A DNA stretch of 64,000 nt, from positions 1-64,000 of the forward strand of contig CAJQSO010000002.1 in the NCBI GenBank assembly GCA_905614365.1, written 5' to 3'. Source of the DNA: an uncultured Candidatus Thioglobus sp. Its GTDB lineage: Bacteria > Pseudomonadota > Gammaproteobacteria > PS1 > Pseudothioglobaceae. Below, one piece after another: positions 41,396 through 51,924 of the stretch (position 1 is the stretch's first letter; each line of letters begins with the position of its first letter). The position numbers and the translations under genes were made by a program. The notes beneath the pieces were generated by a model that saw only the letters and a program-made list of their open reading frames with translations, was not told where the DNA came from and did not search any database.

Positions 41396-42928
41396 ATGTC
41401 CAAAAAACTAATAATATTTGATACAACACTGAGAGATGGAGAGCAATCACCTGGCGCATCAATGACCAAGGATGAAAAAGTTCGTATTGCTAAAAGTTTA
41501 GAGAAAATGAAAGTTGATGTTATTGAGGCAGGTTTTGCAATTGCCTCTCAAGGAGACTTTGAAGCAGTTCAAGCAGTTGCAAAAGCTGTAAAGGATTCGA
41601 CAATATGTTCATTAGCAAGAGCCCTTGATAAAGATATTGATCGAGCTGGCGAATCTATTAAGTATGCAAATTCAGCTCGAATTCATACTTTTATAGCAAC
41701 CTCTGACATTCATATGAAGATGAAACTTAGAATGACGCCTGATGAAGTTGTCACTCAAGCAGTTCGCTCTGTTAAAAGAGCAACAAAGTTTACAGATAAT
41801 ATTGAATTTAGCCCAGAAGATGCTGGAAGGTCAGATATTGATTTCCTTTGTCGCATAATTGAGTCAGCTATTAATGCTGGTGCAACTACAATTAACATAC
41901 CAGACACTGTTGGCTATAGTATTCCTTACCAATTTGGTGAAACAATGAGGGAGCTAATAGAGAGAATTCCAAATTCTGATAAGGCTATTTTTTCTGCTCA
42001 CTGCCACAATGATTTGGGCCTAGCAGTTTCTAATTCTCTTTCAGCGGTTTTAAATGGTGCAAGACAAATTGAATGCACTATTAATGGATTAGGAGAAAGA
42101 GCTGGAAATACTTCTCTTGAAGAAGTTGTAATGGCTGTTCGAACTCGGCAGGATGTATTTGGTTTAGATACAAATATTGATGCTACTGGTATTCTTGCTG
42201 CCTCTAGATTAGTGTCTTCCATAACTGGATTTGTTGTTCAGCCAAATAAGGCCGTAGTTGGAGCTAATGCTTTTGCACATGAAGCTGGAATTCATCAGGA
42301 TGGTGTTCTAAAGCATAGAGAAACTTATGAAATTATGAGGGCAGAGGATGTCGGTTGGAACAGGAATTCATTAGTTCTTGGTAAACATTCTGGCCGTAAT
42401 GCTTTTAAAGCTAGGCTTGGAGAATTAGGGGTTGAGTTTGATTCAGATAAGGCATTAAATGATGCTTTTTCTAGATTTAAGACTTTAGCTGATAAGAAGC
42501 ATGATATTTTTGATGAAGATCTTCAGGCTTTGGTTTCAGATGCCCAAACTGAGTCATCTGAAACTATTCAATTGGTTTCACTCAAAGTCTCTGCTGAATC
42601 TGGCAAAGAAAATACTGCAAACGTAACTCTATCAATAAATGGCAATGAGCAAAGCGCTTCAGCCAAAACATCTGGTGCAGTTGATGCTACGTTTAATGCA
42701 ATTCTATCCTTAGTAGATATAGATCCAAAGCTTCAATTATATTCTGTAACAAATGTCACCCAAGGAACTGACTCTCTTGGAGAGGTCAATGTTCGCTTGG
42801 AGTATGAAGGAAAAATTGTAAATGGACAGGGTGTTGATACTGATATTATTACTTCCTCAGCTAAAGCTTATGTCAATGCTCTTAATAAAGTAATGGCAAA
42901 TGTTGAGCGGGCTCATCCGCAGATTTGA
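41396..42928 (+). CDS. leuA: 2-isopropylmalate synthase
   Basis: [51 protein letters not shown]. Confidence 0.98.
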   Translation: MSKKLIIFDTTLRDGEQSPGASMTKDEKVRIAKSLEKMKVDVIEAGFAIASQGDFEAVQAVAKAVKDSTICSLARALDKDIDRAGESIKYANSARIHTFIATSDIHMKMKLRMTPDEVVTQAVRSVKRATKFTDNIEFSPEDAGRSDIDFLCRIIESAINAGATTINIPDTVGYSIPYQFGETMRELIERIPNSDKAIFSAHCHNDLGLAVSNSLSAVLNGARQIECTINGLGERAGNTSLEEVVMAVRTRQDVFGLDTNIDATGILAASRLVSSITGFVVQPNKAVVGANAFAHEAGIHQDGVLKHRETYEIMRAEDVGWNRNSLVLGKHSGRNAFKARLGELGVEFDSDKALNDAFSRFKTLADKKHDIFDEDLQALVSDAQTESSETIQLVSLKVSAESGKENTANVTLSINGNEQSASAKTSGAVDATFNAILSLVDIDPKLQLYSVTNVTQGTDSLGEVNVRLEYEGKIVNGQGVDTDIITSSAKAYVNALNKVMANVERAHPQI

Positions 42929-43338
42929 CTATGAAGTTAAGAAATGAATATCTTGAGGCTTTAGGAATTCCTGACTTTCTCTATTCTAAAATTGAGTCAA
43001 AAAATTCTTCTGAGCCATTACTAAAGCTTCTAATAGTTGAGGTAGGAGCTCAAGATTCATTTTGCTCAAAAGGTGATAGTCAAAACTTATTAATAAAGAT
43101 GCTTGCATCGATCGACTTAAGTATTAAGAGCACTCAACTTGTTTCACTTGAAAAAAATCTTATTGATGAGTGTATAAAAAATAATCCTTCAGAGGCTGTA
43201 ATGATAATGGGCTCTTCTTATGAGTCGATCAAGTCAGATATTTTTTTAATGCATCATCCAAGAGATATTCTAAAGAATTCAAGTCTGAAGCGTGAATCCT
43301 GGGAGATTTTAAAAAAGGTTAAAAAATGTCTCAAATAG
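42925..43338 (+). CDS. hypothetical protein, possible DNA polymerase III psi (HolD)-like / degenerate UDG-fold protein
   Basis: N-terminal [14 protein letters not shown] and C-terminal [24 protein letters not shown] resemble HolD/UDG-type ends. Confidence 0.4.
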   Translation: MTMKLRNEYLEALGIPDFLYSKIESKNSSEPLLKLLIVEVGAQDSFCSKGDSQNLLIKMLASIDLSIKSTQLVSLEKNLIDECIKNNPSEAVMIMGSSYESIKSDIFLMHHPRDILKNSSLKRESWEILKKVKKCLK

Positions 43339-44018
43339 ATTATTCGCTTAACTCATATAAGAGGCCTAAGTTAGAGACTCCCAATGGTGAAAAAAAACTA
43401 TTAATGCATTCATGTTGCGCTCCTTGTGCAGGAGAAATTATGGAGGCTTTGGCTGCATCTGAGATTGAAACAACAATTTTTTTCTATAATCCAAATATTC
43501 ATCCTTTTGATGAGTATGAACTTAGAAAAGAAGAAAATATTCGATTTGCAAAAAAACTTGGTATGCCAATTATTGATGCTGATTATGACCGTGATGAGTG
43601 GTTTTCCAGAACAAAAGGCCAAGAAAATGAACCAGAAAGAGGAAAGAGGTGTTCTACTTGTTTTGATATGAGATTTCAAAAAACAGCTAAATATGCCTCT
43701 GAAAATAATTTTGATATTATTTCTTCAACACTTGGAATTTCTCGCTGGAAGGATATGAAGCAAATTAATGATTCAGGTGCTAGATCTTCAGAGCCTCACA
43801 ATGTTCCTTATTGGGATTTTAATTGGCGCAAGCAAGGAGGATCTTCTAGAATGCTCGAATTATCAAAGCAAGAGAACTTCTATCAGCAGGAATATTGTGG
43901 ATGTGTCTACTCCTTAAGAGATACTAATAATTGGAGAGTCTCAAAGGGTCGAGACAAGATTGAACGAGGAGTTAATTTCTATCAAGAAGCTAAATTAAAA
44001 TTATCTCAGCTAGATTAG
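43326..44018 (+). CDS. queH: epoxyqueuosine reductase QueH
   Basis: [55 protein letters not shown]. Confidence 0.93.
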   Translation: MSQIDYSLNSYKRPKLETPNGEKKLLMHSCCAPCAGEIMEALAASEIETTIFFYNPNIHPFDEYELRKEENIRFAKKLGMPIIDADYDRDEWFSRTKGQENEPERGKRCSTCFDMRFQKTAKYASENNFDIISSTLGISRWKDMKQINDSGARSSEPHNVPYWDFNWRKQGGSSRMLELSKQENFYQQEYCGCVYSLRDTNNWRVSKGRDKIERGVNFYQEAKLKLSQLD

Positions 44019-44917
44019 CCTTCAATTAGATATAGTAGTAGTGATTTCTGAACATGAAGTCGATTTTCAGCCTCACTCCAAACAACGCTCTGTTTTCCAT
44101 CTATCACCTCTGTACTAACCTCTTTACCTCGATAGGCTGGGAGGCAATGCATAAAAAGTGCATTATCTTTAGCCTGATCCATCAATTTTTGATCAACTTG
44201 AAAGCCCTTAAACGCTTTTTCTCGCTGTTTTATTTCTAATTCTTGGCCCATACTAGTCCAAACGTCTGTAACAATAATGTCAGCATCTCTGCAAGCATCT
44301 TTAGGATTTTCAAAGAAAATGATATTTTTTTTATATTTTTCAATAAATATATCAGAAGGCTCATAACCAGATGGGGTTGCAATTGAAAGCTCAAAATCAA
44401 ATATTGCAGCAGCCTGCATATATGTTTGACAAACATTACAGCCATCTCCAATCCACGCTATTTTTTTACCTTTGATTGAGCCCCTATATTCTTGATAAGT
44501 CATCAAGTCAGCAAGTATTTGACAAGGATGAGACTCATCTGAAAGGGCATTAATAACTGGCTTACTAGAGTGTTTTGAAAACTCAACAATATCTTCATGT
44601 GAGGATAGTCTTAGCATAATTGCATCAACCATTGAGCTAATGACTATAGCGCTGTCAGTAATTGGCTCTCCTCTTCCAAGTTGTATGTCTTTCTCAGAGA
44701 GAAAAAGTGACTGACCGCCAAGTTGCGTCATTCCTGCTTCAAATGAGACTCTAGTTCGAGTAGAAGATTTATCAAAAATCATTGCTAAAGTTTTATTTTT
44801 AAGGGTTTCATTTATGAGCCCAGACTTATGTTCTTTTTTAAGCGAGATAGCTCGATCTATAATTCCCTGTAAGTCATTTTGAGAAAGTTGATCAAAGTTG
44901 ATGAAATTATTTGGCAT
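44015..44917 (-). CDS. argF: ornithine carbamoyltransferase
   Basis: [44 protein letters not shown]. Confidence 0.97.
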   Translation of the reverse strand: MPNNFINFDQLSQNDLQGIIDRAISLKKEHKSGLINETLKNKTLAMIFDKSSTRTRVSFEAGMTQLGGQSLFLSEKDIQLGRGEPITDSAIVISSMVDAIMLRLSSHEDIVEFSKHSSKPVINALSDESHPCQILADLMTYQEYRGSIKGKKIAWIGDGCNVCQTYMQAAAIFDFELSIATPSGYEPSDIFIEKYKKNIIFFENPKDACRDADIIVTDVWTSMGQELEIKQREKAFKGFQVDQKLMDQAKDNALFMHCLPAYRGKEVSTEVIDGKQSVVWSEAENRLHVQKSLLLYLIEG

Positions 44918-44925
44918 AGTTATTC

Positions 44926-46089
44926 CTAAATACTAATTAGTTTTATAATCTTTTTGATTAAGATATCAATTTCTTTTTTAGATATTATAAGTGGAGGCAG
45001 CATTCGAATAGAATTACCAGTGATGTTTATTAAAAACCTATCATCTAGAGCTTTTTGAGTCAGCTTACTGCAATCAATAATCTTTTCATCAAGTCCAATA
45101 CCAATCATAAGTCCTTTAATTCGTAACTCTTTCACAACATTTAAAGCCATTATCTTTGATTTAAATTCTGACTCAAAATATTGACTCATTTTCATTACGT
45201 TATCTAGAATTGAGTCATTCTCAAAGACGTCAAGAACACTTGAGGCTACTCCTGTTACTAGTGGGTTTCCTCCAAAGGTTGAGCCATGGGTTCCTGGAGT
45301 GAGCATTTGAGCAGCTTTACCTTTAGCGAGGCAAGCTCCAATTGGAACACCATTACCTAAGCCTTTAGCTAGGCAGAGAATATCAGGAGTAATTTTGTTG
45401 TGTTGATGAGCAAAGAGTTTTCCTGTTCTTCCCATTCCTGCCTGAACCTCATCAAGTATATAGAGCCATTCATTTTTTTCACAAAGTAACTTAACTTTAT
45501 TTAAATAATCTACTTGTGGAATTATAACGCCAGCCTCACCTTGAACAGGCTCAAGCATTACAGCAACCACATCTTTATTTTTACTATATTTGCCTATCGC
45601 ATCAATATCATCAAAGTCAACATGAACAAACTCGCTCATTAATGGAGAAAAACCCTCTTGAACCTTGCTTTGGCCTGTTGCAGATAGAGTTGCCATAGTG
45701 CGGCCATGAAAGCCTTTATTTGCAGTTAAAACAATTGGACTTTGAATGTTTTTAGAGCGAGCATAAAGCCTAGCAATTTTTATAGCAGCTTCATTTGCTT
45801 CTGCACCTGAGTTTGAAAAGAAAGCTTTATCCATATTTGCTAAGCTGCATAGGCGTGTTGCAAGTTTTTCCTGATTTGCAATGCGGTAAACATTTGAAGT
45901 ATGAAGAAGTTTTTTTGACTGATCAATAATGCTCTTTGTAATTGTAGGATGAGAATGACCAAGGTTTACTACGCCAATACCTGAAAGAGCATCAAGGTAT
46001 TCATTGCCAGATGAATCAGTTAACCAACAGCCACGACCTTTTGTAAAGGTAACCTCGAGTGGGTAGTAGTTAGACATTAAGTTTGACAT
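44926..46089 (-). CDS. argD: acetylornithine aminotransferase
   Basis: FSNSGAEANEAAIKIAR, LDEVQAGMGRTGKLFA, AKGLGNGVPIGA, THGSTFGGNPL; start at 46089 because the track's 46125 start lies in a terminator hairpin. Confidence 0.95.
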   Translation of the reverse strand: MSNLMSNYYPLEVTFTKGRGCWLTDSSGNEYLDALSGIGVVNLGHSHPTITKSIIDQSKKLLHTSNVYRIANQEKLATRLCSLANMDKAFFSNSGAEANEAAIKIARLYARSKNIQSPIVLTANKGFHGRTMATLSATGQSKVQEGFSPLMSEFVHVDFDDIDAIGKYSKNKDVVAVMLEPVQGEAGVIIPQVDYLNKVKLLCEKNEWLYILDEVQAGMGRTGKLFAHQHNKITPDILCLAKGLGNGVPIGACLAKGKAAQMLTPGTHGSTFGGNPLVTGVASSVLDVFENDSILDNVMKMSQYFESEFKSKIMALNVVKELRIKGLMIGIGLDEKIIDCSKLTQKALDDRFLINITGNSIRMLPPLIISKKEIDILIKKIIKLISI

Positions 46090-46110
46090 AAAAAAATCCC
46101 AGTTAATAAA

Positions 46111-46137
46111 TAAAAAAAGCCCCATAATGGGGCTTTT
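46111..46137 (-). terminator. intrinsic terminator/attenuator in the argD leader
   Basis: Minus strand AAAAGCCCCATTATGGGGCTTTTTTT, GC-rich stem plus T-run. Confidence 0.8.
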
Positions 46138-46417
46138 GAATCTAATTTATTTGCCAGATTAAGGCAAATTAGCCACCATTAATGAATAAACTTGAAGACA
46201 AGATCTTCGTAAAGTGTAAGGACTTAAACAGCATGATTCAGATAACATTTCAGTCTTAAATACAAATTAAAAGAATTATTATATCCTAATTTTTACATTC
46301 ATACTTTCTGTAATTTACTCAATATAAAAGATAAAAAAGTTAAATATTAAGACTAATTTATGACACAATATATTTGCAAGAAACATAATTTTATTTCATT
46401 AATCTAAGGAGTAAAAA

Positions 46418-46711
46418 ATGCAACTTAACCTTTCTGGTCATCATCTTGATATTACATCTTCTATCAGGCAGCATACGAGCGATAAACTCATAAAAATAAA
46501 GCATCATTTTGATAATGTGATGAATGTTAATATGATTTTAGAAGTGCAAAAAGATCTTCAAACAGCTGAAGCAACTATCCATGTTAGTGGAGCTAATTTG
46601 TTTGCAAAAGCCCAAAGTAATGATATGTATGTATCTATTGATCAACTAATCAATAAGCTTGATTCTCAGATAATTAAGCACAAAGAAAAGCTACATAACC
46701 ACAGAGATTAG
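46418..46711 (+). CDS. hpf: ribosome hibernation promoting factor
   Basis: MQLNLSGHHLDITSSIRQHTSDKLIKIKHHFDNV. Confidence 0.93.
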   Translation: MQLNLSGHHLDITSSIRQHTSDKLIKIKHHFDNVMNVNMILEVQKDLQTAEATIHVSGANLFAKAQSNDMYVSIDQLINKLDSQIIKHKEKLHNHRD

Positions 46712-46758
46712 CTTATATAAATTATAATATGATGTAATAACTGCATATCAAGTTAAGC

Positions 46759-48147
46759 TTGTTATGCAGTGTTAACTATTGGATTATAAATATGGCTGAA
46801 GCTGAGCTTACTAACTTTGAAGTAAGCCTTCAAAATTTAATGTTTGCACTAGAGGCATCTAATCATGATGAGGCAAAACATCAAATTAAAGAACTTCACC
46901 CTGGAGAAATAGCGAGGCTTTTAGAGGCTATTCAACCTAAAGACAGGGCTGTTATTTGGCCTGGGATAGAAATTTCAATGCAAGGTGAGGTTTTAAAAGA
47001 GGTCAATGAAGACGTTCAGTCCCAGTTAATTGGAGAAATGTCGGTAGATGATCTTGTTAAGGCTACTGAAAAATTAGATACCGATGACTTGGCTGATATT
47101 GTTCCAAACTTACCTGAGTCTGCAGTTCATAGTCTCTTATTGACACTTGATTTTAAACATCGAGAACGTCTTAATACAATTCTAAGCTACCCTGAAGACT
47201 CTGCTGGTGGTTTAATGAATACTGACTTTATAACTGTCAGGCCTGACGTCACAATAAGAACTGTAATAAGATATTTAAGGCTTCTTAAAGAGATGCCTGT
47301 AGACACTGACCAAATTTTTGTTGTTGATAGAGACTTTAATTATTTAGGCTCCTTACTAATTACTACTTTGTTGACTGCAGAGCCAGGAAAAATTGTTACT
47401 TCTTTGATTAATAGTGATGCTTCTAAACCAATTAATGCTGAGACTGATGAAACTGAAGTGGCCTTACTATTTGAACAAAGAAATCTGATTTCAGCTCCAG
47501 TGATTGATGAAAATAACCAGTTAGTTGGCCGAATTACAATCGACGATGTGGTTGACGTAATACGTGACCAAGCTGAACATTCTGTGATGTCCATGGTTGG
47601 TTTGGATGAGGATGAGGATGTCTTTGCTCCTATCTTTCAAAGTTCGAAACGCCGAAGTCTCTGGCTAGGAGTTAATCTAATTACGGCATTTATTGCGGTC
47701 TACTTTATCGGTCTTTTTGAAGCAACTTTGCAGCAAAAAATTGCTTTGGCAATATTAATGCCGGTTGTTGCTAGTATGGGAGGCATTGCAGGCACGCAAA
47801 CGCTAATAATAGTTACTCGAGGAATTGCAACGGGAAGAGTGACCTCGGCCAACATCAAGACTCTAATTAGTAAAGAAGTTGCAGTAAGCGGCCTTAACGG
47901 CATAATTTGGTCAATCGTTATTGGTCTGATTACTTACTACTGGTTCTCTGACCTACTGTTGAGCCTAGTCATAGCGCTTGCGATAATTACTAATTTACTA
48001 GTTGCTGCTTTTTCTGGTGCATTCTTGCCTTTGGCGCTTACTAAGTTAAAGATAGATCCTGCTTTAGCTGGAGGAGTAATCCTTACAACTATTACAGACG
48101 TTATTGGTTTTGTTGCCTTCCTTGGGTTGGCGGCTTTATTTATTTAA
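46759..48147 (+). CDS. mgtE: magnesium transporter MgtE
   Basis: SAGGLMNTDFITV, tandem CBS, GIAGTQTLIIVTRGIA; the ATG at 46792 is a likely start. Confidence 0.96.
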   Translation: MLCSVNYWIINMAEAELTNFEVSLQNLMFALEASNHDEAKHQIKELHPGEIARLLEAIQPKDRAVIWPGIEISMQGEVLKEVNEDVQSQLIGEMSVDDLVKATEKLDTDDLADIVPNLPESAVHSLLLTLDFKHRERLNTILSYPEDSAGGLMNTDFITVRPDVTIRTVIRYLRLLKEMPVDTDQIFVVDRDFNYLGSLLITTLLTAEPGKIVTSLINSDASKPINAETDETEVALLFEQRNLISAPVIDENNQLVGRITIDDVVDVIRDQAEHSVMSMVGLDEDEDVFAPIFQSSKRRSLWLGVNLITAFIAVYFIGLFEATLQQKIALAILMPVVASMGGIAGTQTLIIVTRGIATGRVTSANIKTLISKEVAVSGLNGIIWSIVIGLITYYWFSDLLLSLVIALAIITNLLVAAFSGAFLPLALTKLKIDPALAGGVILTTITDVIGFVAFLGLAALFI

Positions 48148-48160
48148 TTTTTATTATTAA

Positions 48161-48469
48161 ATGAAACTCTTATATACGAACGAAAATCGAATAATGGTTA
48201 TGAATGTTAAAAACGTTCTAATTAATAATGGTTATGAGGTAATTCTCAATAATGAGTTTGCATCAAGTGCTTCAGGTGGTTTGGCTCCCTTTGATACCTG
48301 GCCAGAAGTCTGGCTATTAAAAGATAGTGATTTAGATGGCGCTAAAAAAGTTCTTGCGTTAATTGATACTGAACTAAACCCAATCACTTGGAAGTGTGTT
48401 GACTGCAATGAAGAAAATGACCAAACCTTTGATTTTTGCTGGAAGTGCAGTAGAGAAAATATCCAATAA
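48161..48469 (+). CDS. DUF2007-like protein with C-terminal zinc ribbon
   Basis: MKLLYTNENRIMVMNVKNVLINNGYEVILNNEF; CVDC..CWKC. Confidence 0.75.
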   Translation: MKLLYTNENRIMVMNVKNVLINNGYEVILNNEFASSASGGLAPFDTWPEVWLLKDSDLDGAKKVLALIDTELNPITWKCVDCNEENDQTFDFCWKCSRENIQ

Positions 48470-48577
48470 ACTATCCCTATGAAAAACTTATTTCTCTTAA
48501 TTAATTGTAATAATTATTGGTTTTTTTCTCAGGATATCTATTAAGTGCTAACTGAAGTATCAAAAAATCTTGAAAAC

Positions 48578-49000
48578 CTAAAGCGCTCTTGTCATCTTTA
48601 TATGATCAATGCCAGCCTCTTCAAATTTATCACCAGTACAAGTAAAATTCAGATCAATATAAAACCCTCGGGCATGCCACTGAGAGGAGAGCCATAATGT
48701 TTTCAATTGATTTTTTTGAGCCCACTCAATGAGCATTTTCATAATTAATTTACCTACTCCTTTACCACGAAATTTCTTTAAAACAGCTACCCTTCCTATA
48801 TGACCATCAGCCAGGATCCTTCCTGTTCCGATTGCCTTATCATCTAACAATATGAGTACATGTGTAGCATCATTATCAAAGCCATCAATTTCAAGCTCTT
48901 CAGGAACCTTTTGCTCATCAACAAAAACTTTAAATCTTACTTCACATATTTTTTTATAATTAGATTTATAGTTAGTTGTAATAGCTGAAATATTTTTCAT
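48578..49000 (-). CDS. GNAT family N-acetyltransferase
   Basis: RVAVLKKFRGKGVGKLIMKMLI. Confidence 0.9.
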   Translation of the reverse strand: MKNISAITTNYKSNYKKICEVRFKVFVDEQKVPEELEIDGFDNDATHVLILLDDKAIGTGRILADGHIGRVAVLKKFRGKGVGKLIMKMLIEWAQKNQLKTLWLSSQWHARGFYIDLNFTCTGDKFEEAGIDHIKMTRAL

Positions 49001-49006
49001 AATTGA

Positions 49007-49636
49007 CTATAAGTTAATAAAAAATAGATTAACCGCTAGGGCGATATATATTAAAGCTGCAAGGAGGTTAAGGTTTTTATTTATAGTTTTAGATTTTTTT
49101 AAAACTCCCTCAAGAAAACTAGATAAATAAGCAATTGATGTAAAAACAAAAAGTGCACTAAAAATGAATAATAATCCAAGCAAAAATATCTGGGACGTAA
49201 CATTACTAGTGGAATTTACAAACTGAGGTAAAAAAACCAAAAAAAAGATTGCTACCTTTGGGTTGGTTAGGTTCATTACAACACCAGTAAAATAGTATGA
49301 TCGATTTGAACTATTTTTGGATTCCCCACCTAGGTTTAACTCTTTATTTTGAATCGAGAGCCAAGCAAGATAAATAAGGTAGAAGGCGCCAATGATTTTT
49401 AGTCCATTAAAGGCAATTGCGCTTGTTTGAAAAATAACGCTAACACCAATTGCAACTAAGATCGTGTGTCCTATGAGTCCTGTGCACAGGCCAAGTGTAG
49501 TATAAAGTCCAATCCTCCATCCCTTTAAAGCTGAATTACTCATGACAAATAGATTGTCTGGCCCAGGAACTAGACTTAAAACTATAGATGCAGTAATAAA
49601 AGTGATTATTGTCTCAATACTTAATACTTCAAACAT
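49007..49636 (-). CDS. LysE family translocator
   Basis: VPGPDNLFVMSNSALKGWRIGLYTTLGLCTG; LNLTNPKVAIFFLVFLPQF. Confidence 0.9.
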   Translation of the reverse strand: MFEVLSIETIITFITASIVLSLVPGPDNLFVMSNSALKGWRIGLYTTLGLCTGLIGHTILVAIGVSVIFQTSAIAFNGLKIIGAFYLIYLAWLSIQNKELNLGGESKNSSNRSYYFTGVVMNLTNPKVAIFFLVFLPQFVNSTSNVTSQIFLLGLLFIFSALFVFTSIAYLSSFLEGVLKKSKTINKNLNLLAALIYIALAVNLFFINL

Positions 49637-49654
49637 TTATAAACCTTATTGTGG

Positions 49655-50068
49655 TTATTTGCTAAAAACTTCAGAGGGGTTTTTGTAGGCTTTAAATTCG
49701 ATAGAATTACCTGAATAGTCCTCAAAAAACATTGTTGCCTGCTCTCCAGGTAATCCTTCAAACCGGATATTAGGCTCAATAATAAATTTAACAGCTTCTG
49801 ATTGAAGTTTATTGGCCAAATCATTAAAGATATTCCATTCTAGTACGCAGCCAAAGTGTGGCATAGGGACTGATATGCCCTCAACATTTGAGTTGGTTTT
49901 ACTGCTTTGTATTATCTCACCAATATGAAGTGAGAGCTGGTTTCCAAAAAAATTAAAATCCACCCACGTATCTGAGCTCCGTCCCTCAAGGCAGCCTAAA
50001 AGATCACCATAGAATCTTCGTGTGGATTCTAGATCAGTAACTGTGTATGCTAGATGAAAGACATTCAT
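49655..50068 (-). CDS. VOC family (glyoxalase-like) protein
   Basis: FHLAYTVTDLESTRRFYGDLLGC; FFEDYSGNSIEFKAY. Confidence 0.9.
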   Translation of the reverse strand: MNVFHLAYTVTDLESTRRFYGDLLGCLEGRSSDTWVDFNFFGNQLSLHIGEIIQSSKTNSNVEGISVPMPHFGCVLEWNIFNDLANKLQSEAVKFIIEPNIRFEGLPGEQATMFFEDYSGNSIEFKAYKNPSEVFSK

Positions 50069-50079
50069 ATAAATCTAAG

Positions 50080-50700
50080 TTAAGACAGGCCCATTATTAA
50101 ACCAATAAGAATTAGTATTGATCCAGTAACTCTATTTTGCCATAATATTTTTTTAGGGTCGGATAAAAATGATTTCATTATTTTTGCGAGCATTAGGTAG
50201 CCAGTCATTACCAGCAAATCAATAACAACTAGTGTTGCAGTTAAAATTACACAAGTAGAAATTTTAAGGGCAGTTAAATCCACAAAAAGTGGGATTAATG
50301 CAAGAAAAAAAACAGTACCCTTAATATTAGTTATATTGACAAAAAATCCTTTTAAAAACGAGTTTAAAGGACTAAAAGTGTCATTCAAACTTCCTTTAGA
50401 TGTAGTAATTTGTTCAATTTTTTTAAGCCACTGTATAACCCCTAGCGCAATCAAGTATAGCATTCCCAGTATTTTGATTATTGAAAAAATACTCGGAAAC
50501 TGATCAATTAATACTCCAAGCCCTAGTAGCAGAAATATAATTTGGCTCATCAGTCCGATTTGAAGGCCAATAACTGAAATTATTGACCTCTTAAAGCCGT
50601 ATTGTGTTCCTTGGCTTATTGAAAAAATGGCTCCAGGGCCAGGTGATATACTAATAAAGAGCGCAGATGCTAATAGCCCAAGCCAGATAGTTAATTCCAT
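50080..50700 (-). CDS. LysE family translocator
   Basis: ISPGPGAIFSISQGTQYGFKRSIISVIGLQIG. Confidence 0.9.
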   Translation of the reverse strand: MELTIWLGLLASALFISISPGPGAIFSISQGTQYGFKRSIISVIGLQIGLMSQIIFLLLGLGVLIDQFPSIFSIIKILGMLYLIALGVIQWLKKIEQITTSKGSLNDTFSPLNSFLKGFFVNITNIKGTVFFLALIPLFVDLTALKISTCVILTATLVVIDLLVMTGYLMLAKIMKSFLSDPKKILWQNRVTGSILILIGLIMGLS

Positions 50701-50708
50701 AATTTTGT

Positions 50709-51824
50709 TTAACTAAAAGGTATCGAAGTTACTTTTCCTAATCTAGTGCCCCAGGGTGTTGCCACTTCAACCATAGTATCAATATCATTAAAGTCACTTT
50801 CTATGGTTGCCATTGCCATGTTAATCTTTAGCCTTGGAGAGTATGCAGCGCTTGTAACTCTGCCGCATATCTTATCATCGGCTTTAACTTCCCATGGGCT
50901 AGCACAGCCACCAATAAATGCATCACCCTCAATAATAAGGCCAACAAGTTTTTTAGTGATGCCTTCAGAGCGAATTTTATGAAGTGCATTTCGGCTTAAG
51001 TAATCAGCCTCTTTATCGAGCTGGCAAAAATTAGCTAGCGGGAGCTCCAGTGGGTTGCTATTAATATCCATATCATTACCCCATGAAAAAAGACCTGACT
51101 CAACCCGTTCAATATTATTTGGTGTTCCAGGCTTAATCTCATATTTTTTACCTGCTTTAGAAACGATATCCCAGAGCTTTTGACCTTTAGAGCCATCACG
51201 AAGATAGAGCTCAAAACCACCTTGTTTACTCCATCCTGATTTTTGGACAATGAGAGGAATACCTTCTAACTCAACTTCTTTAAAAAAGAAATACTTGATA
51301 TCTTTAACCCAGTCACCAAACAAATCAATCATTAATGGCAAATGATTAGGTCCTTGGATAGCAAGTGGAGATACATCTGGCTCACTTATTTGAACATCCC
51401 AGCCCAATCCACAGGCTAACCCTCGAGTCCATAATAAAACATCACTATCAGCAATAGAAAGCCAAAAGTGATTTTCAGCCAATCTTAAAATAATTGGGTC
51501 ATTTATTATTCCGCCATTTTCATCAGTAATAAGAGCGTATTTCCCTTGGCCAATTTGAAGTTTTGAGAGATCTCTTGAGGTAATATATTCAACAAATTTG
51601 TATGCATCACTACCAATGATCTCAACCTGTCGTTCAGCTGCAACATCCCACATAGTGACGTTATTCATTAAATTCCAGTAGTCCGCCTCTGCGCCTTCAT
51701 AAGAAGTGGGCATAATCATATGATTATATAACGTGAAAGTTTTGGCGCCAGCTTTAAGCGTAGCCTCGTAATACGGGGATTTTCTTAAACGATCTGACAG
51801 GGTAAAGTTGACATGTCCATCCAT
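50709..51824 (-). CDS. DmdA/GcvT-family aminomethyltransferase (possible DMSP demethylase)
   Basis: YNHMIMP, DYWNLMNNVTMWDVAAERQVE, LSIADSDVLLW, EPDVSPLAIQGP, SGWSKQGGFELY, NIERVESGLFSWGNDMD. Confidence 0.8.
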   Translation of the reverse strand: MDGHVNFTLSDRLRKSPYYEATLKAGAKTFTLYNHMIMPTSYEGAEADYWNLMNNVTMWDVAAERQVEIIGSDAYKFVEYITSRDLSKLQIGQGKYALITDENGGIINDPIILRLAENHFWLSIADSDVLLWTRGLACGLGWDVQISEPDVSPLAIQGPNHLPLMIDLFGDWVKDIKYFFFKEVELEGIPLIVQKSGWSKQGGFELYLRDGSKGQKLWDIVSKAGKKYEIKPGTPNNIERVESGLFSWGNDMDINSNPLELPLANFCQLDKEADYLSRNALHKIRSEGITKKLVGLIIEGDAFIGGCASPWEVKADDKICGRVTSAAYSPRLKINMAMATIESDFNDIDTMVEVATPWGTRLGKVTSIPFS

Positions 51825-51924
51825 TGGTCTACTCCAAGTTTTAAGTGTTAAACGATCTTAGCAAGAACGAAGCTTTGCAAAGATAAAAAAGTGTATTTTA
51901 TACCTTATTTTTTAGATTTTTCAA

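Noticed and set aside
43410-43679. Overlapping ORFs (89 aa minus, 81 aa plus) in queH
   Set aside because: Shadow ORFs of the conserved queH frame
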